Shown: in pieces, positions 13,912 through 14,041 of the stretch
Layout: each line of letters opens with the position of its first letter
Position numbering within the stretch: the stretch's first letter is position 1
DNA from: Thermoproteota archaeon
GTDB taxonomy: Archaea > Korarchaeota > Korarchaeia > Korarchaeales > Korarchaeaceae
Direction of reading: 5' to 3'
Assembly (NCBI GenBank): GCA_003661365.1
Contig: QMVZ01000028.1
Coordinates: 1-14,041, forward strand
DNA length: 14,041 bases
The notes under the pieces: model-generated
Database searches by the model: none
What the model saw: only the letters and a program-made list of their open reading frames with translations
What the model was told of the DNA's origin: nothing
Translations under genes and position numbers: made by a program

Positions 13912-14041
13912 GTGCGCGAAATGCTAGAGGAGGAACCAACTACTGGGGAAAAACTCGTCCTGAAATTTATCAAGGAGCTTCATGCCAAAGATAAGAGGGT
14001 TAGGGTTTTAGATCTCATCAAGCTCGTGGAGAAAGGGACGG
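13912..14041 (+). CDS. Winged-helix N-terminus of a DUF1616-like protein, cut by window edge
   Basis: About 43 residues are visible. The segment KFIKELHAKDKRVRVLDLIK is helical and charged and aligns with RLVESIIAREGSIRVIELME near the start of the DUF1616 protein at 3694-4308. Both have the pattern hydrophobic-x-x-I-x-x-x-x-A followed by RV-x-x-L/E-L. It is therefore probably a second protein of that type with its membrane region beyond the edge; the family call rests on this N-terminal likeness alone. The start is GTG at 13912, or ATG three codons later at 13921. It is divergent from the 13861-12816 operon. Confidence 0.55.
   Translation, partial: MREMLEEEPTTGEKLVLKFIKELHAKDKRVRVLDLIKLVEKGT

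Noticed and set aside
1..14041. CRISPR array, tRNA, rRNA or intact insertion sequence
   Set aside because: No regularly spaced direct repeats, no cloverleaf-like sequence in the gaps and no intact transposase were found on either strand.

Overview
The window looks like a chromosomal segment from an archaeon, probably a thermophile of the TACK group (Thermoproteota, Bathyarchaeia or Korarchaeota-like). I cannot place it more exactly from sequence alone. The evidence is a purine-rich coding strand dominated by AGG/AGA arginine codons. First genes of operons have TATA-like boxes about 25 bases upstream of the start codon, which suggests leaderless transcripts. Internal operon genes have GGTGA-type ribosome binding sites. 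The DUF1616 family is typical of archaea. Almost every gene encodes an exported or membrane protein, so this is an envelope-biogenesis neighbourhood.

Layout. Positions 1-934 (minus) hold a type I phosphodiesterase/nucleotide pyrophosphatase that runs off the left edge. Positions 935-2121 are gene-poor and AT-rich, with only small, uncertain ORFs and possible decayed coding remnants. Positions 2122-2391 encode a small two-helix membrane protein. A two-gene minus operon (3594-2492) encodes a coiled-coil membrane protein and a DUF1616-type ectodomain. It diverges from a plus-strand gene (3694-4308) for the winged-helix and membrane half of a DUF1616 protein, as if one protein had been split in two. 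Positions 4390-6237 encode a large surface-anchored protein with an N-terminal alpha/alpha toroid and three helical repeats.

The main locus, 6278-13861, lies entirely on the minus strand in three tightly packed blocks. In transcription order they are: (i) a small two-helix membrane protein and a membrane protein with a cysteine-rich cytosolic domain; (ii) a TgpA-like transglutaminase-fold/DUF4129 protein and a DUF4350-like protein; (iii) a MoxR AAA+ ATPase, a DUF58/VWA protein, a three-helix membrane protein and a small membrane protein. A second DUF1616-like winged-helix gene starts divergently at 13912 and leaves the window.

How they may work together. MoxR ATPases with DUF58/VWA partners next to DUF4350 and TgpA-like DUF4129 proteins form a recurrent but poorly understood envelope/chaperone module in bacteria and archaea. 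The striking point here is that the transglutaminase domain keeps its fold motifs and catalytic Asp but has Ser in place of the catalytic Cys and Tyr in place of the catalytic His. The module therefore appears to be built around a dead enzyme, perhaps a surface ligand-binding or scaffolding domain coupled through the membrane to the MoxR/VWA machine. That role is inference.
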